Positions 4,816 through 5,046 of a stretch of 5,046 bases of DNA are shown here, piece by piece. Positions within the stretch are counted from its first letter, which is position 1; each line of letters starts with the position of its first letter. A model generated the notes under the pieces. That model saw nothing but the letters and a program-made list of their open reading frames with translations, was not told the DNA's origin and ran no database searches. The DNA is from Nitrospira sp. UBA2083 (GTDB lineage: Bacteria > Nitrospirota > Nitrospiria > Nitrospirales > Nitrospiraceae), in assembly GCA_002331625.1 (NCBI GenBank), contig DCZN01000067.1, positions 760 to 5,805 of the forward strand, read 5' to 3'. The position numbers and the translations under genes were made by a program.

Positions 4816-5046
4816 ATGAAACAGATCTTGGTGGTCGGCGCTGGTTCAGTCGGCGGGTTCTTCGGCGCGCGATTGGCCAAACATCATTCCAACGTGTCGT
4901 TCTTGTTGCGGGCCAAGACGCTTGCGGCTGTACAACAAAACGGACTGACGATTCGAAGCGCGGAAGGAACCTTTACGATCAGGCCTCAGGCCGCCTCGGA
5001 TCCACGGGAGCTTCCTCGACCCGATCTGATCGTACTCGGTGTGAAG
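4816..5046 (+). CDS. panE: 2-dehydropantoate 2-reductase, N-terminal 77 residues (3' end outside window)
   Basis: Ketopantoate reductase makes pantoate from 2-dehydropantoate with NADPH, a step in pantothenate and then CoA synthesis, in the cytoplasm. The visible part is the Rossmann nucleotide-binding start: VVGAGSVGGFFGARLAK (6-22, GxGxxG at 8-13), then VSFLLRAK (27-34), where an Arg after the second strand suits NADPH, then NGLTIRSAEG (42-51) and the strand DLIVLGVK (70-77). Family members run to about 290-320 residues, so roughly three quarters, including the catalytic Lys and Glu, is missing. GAGG (4804-4807) lies 8 nt before the ATG and decides the start. The family contains paralogues that are not ketopantoate reductases (ApbA/PanE-like), so the exact substrate is a family-level inference. 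The gene is divergent from the sirtuin gene. Confidence 0.88.
   Translation, partial: MKQILVVGAGSVGGFFGARLAKHHSNVSFLLRAKTLAAVQQNGLTIRSAEGTFTIRPQAASDPRELPRPDLIVLGVK

Noticed and set aside
4802..4819. Five-codon upstream frame (MRTRT) whose stop overlaps the panE start as ATGA
   Set aside because: It looks like translational coupling, but no Shine-Dalgarno precedes it; its bases simply contain the panE ribosome binding site.

Overview
The window reads as a stretch of bacterial chromosome of moderately high GC. It has tightly packed core-type genes, good Shine-Dalgarno sites at most starts, and no plasmid, phage, IS or CRISPR signs. The gene content and protein style (valyl-tRNA synthetase, an HDHD3/REG-2-like HAD protein, a single-domain sirtuin, a non-DNA-binding response regulator with a coiled tail, a ketopantoate reductase) would fit a Nitrospira-like organism. 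That assignment is an impression from memory and has not been tested.

Layout: (1) bases 1-1619, minus strand, hold the first 539 codons of valyl-tRNA synthetase (valS); the gene runs off the left edge. (2) bases 1620-1885 are a 266-bp divergent intergenic region carrying candidate promoters for valS and for a small gene. (3) bases 1886-1999, plus strand, encode a 37-residue, extremely Lys/Arg-rich protein with a strong ribosome binding site; I do not recognise its family. (4) bases 1996-3144, minus strand, encode a 382-residue receiver-domain protein with an acidic/proline linker and a long helical repeat tail. (5) bases 3145-3286 are a divergent intergenic region with a clear promoter for the receiver gene. 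(6) bases 3287-4012, plus strand, encode a HAD-superfamily protein. (7) bases 3992-4726, minus strand, encode a class III sirtuin (NAD-dependent protein deacylase). (8) bases 4727-4815 are an 89-bp divergent intergenic region. (9) bases 4816-5046, plus strand, hold the first 77 codons of ketopantoate reductase (panE); the gene runs off the right edge.

The six genes alternate strand one by one, so every neighbouring pair is head-to-head or tail-to-tail and no two can share an ordinary polycistronic message. Both convergent pairs overlap at their stop codons (4 bp and 21 bp), and I saw no intrinsic terminator between them. Four starts have a candidate promoter with the same extended -10 core, TGCTA. 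The genes look functionally independent: translation, an unknown small basic protein, signalling or localisation, a small-molecule hydrolase, lysine deacylation, and pantothenate/CoA synthesis. One loose biochemical link is possible: the panE pathway makes CoA, acyl-CoA drives protein acylation, and the sirtuin reverses that acylation. There is no obvious new multi-gene defence or mobile system here. The least explained items are the 37-residue basic protein and the repeat tail of the response regulator.
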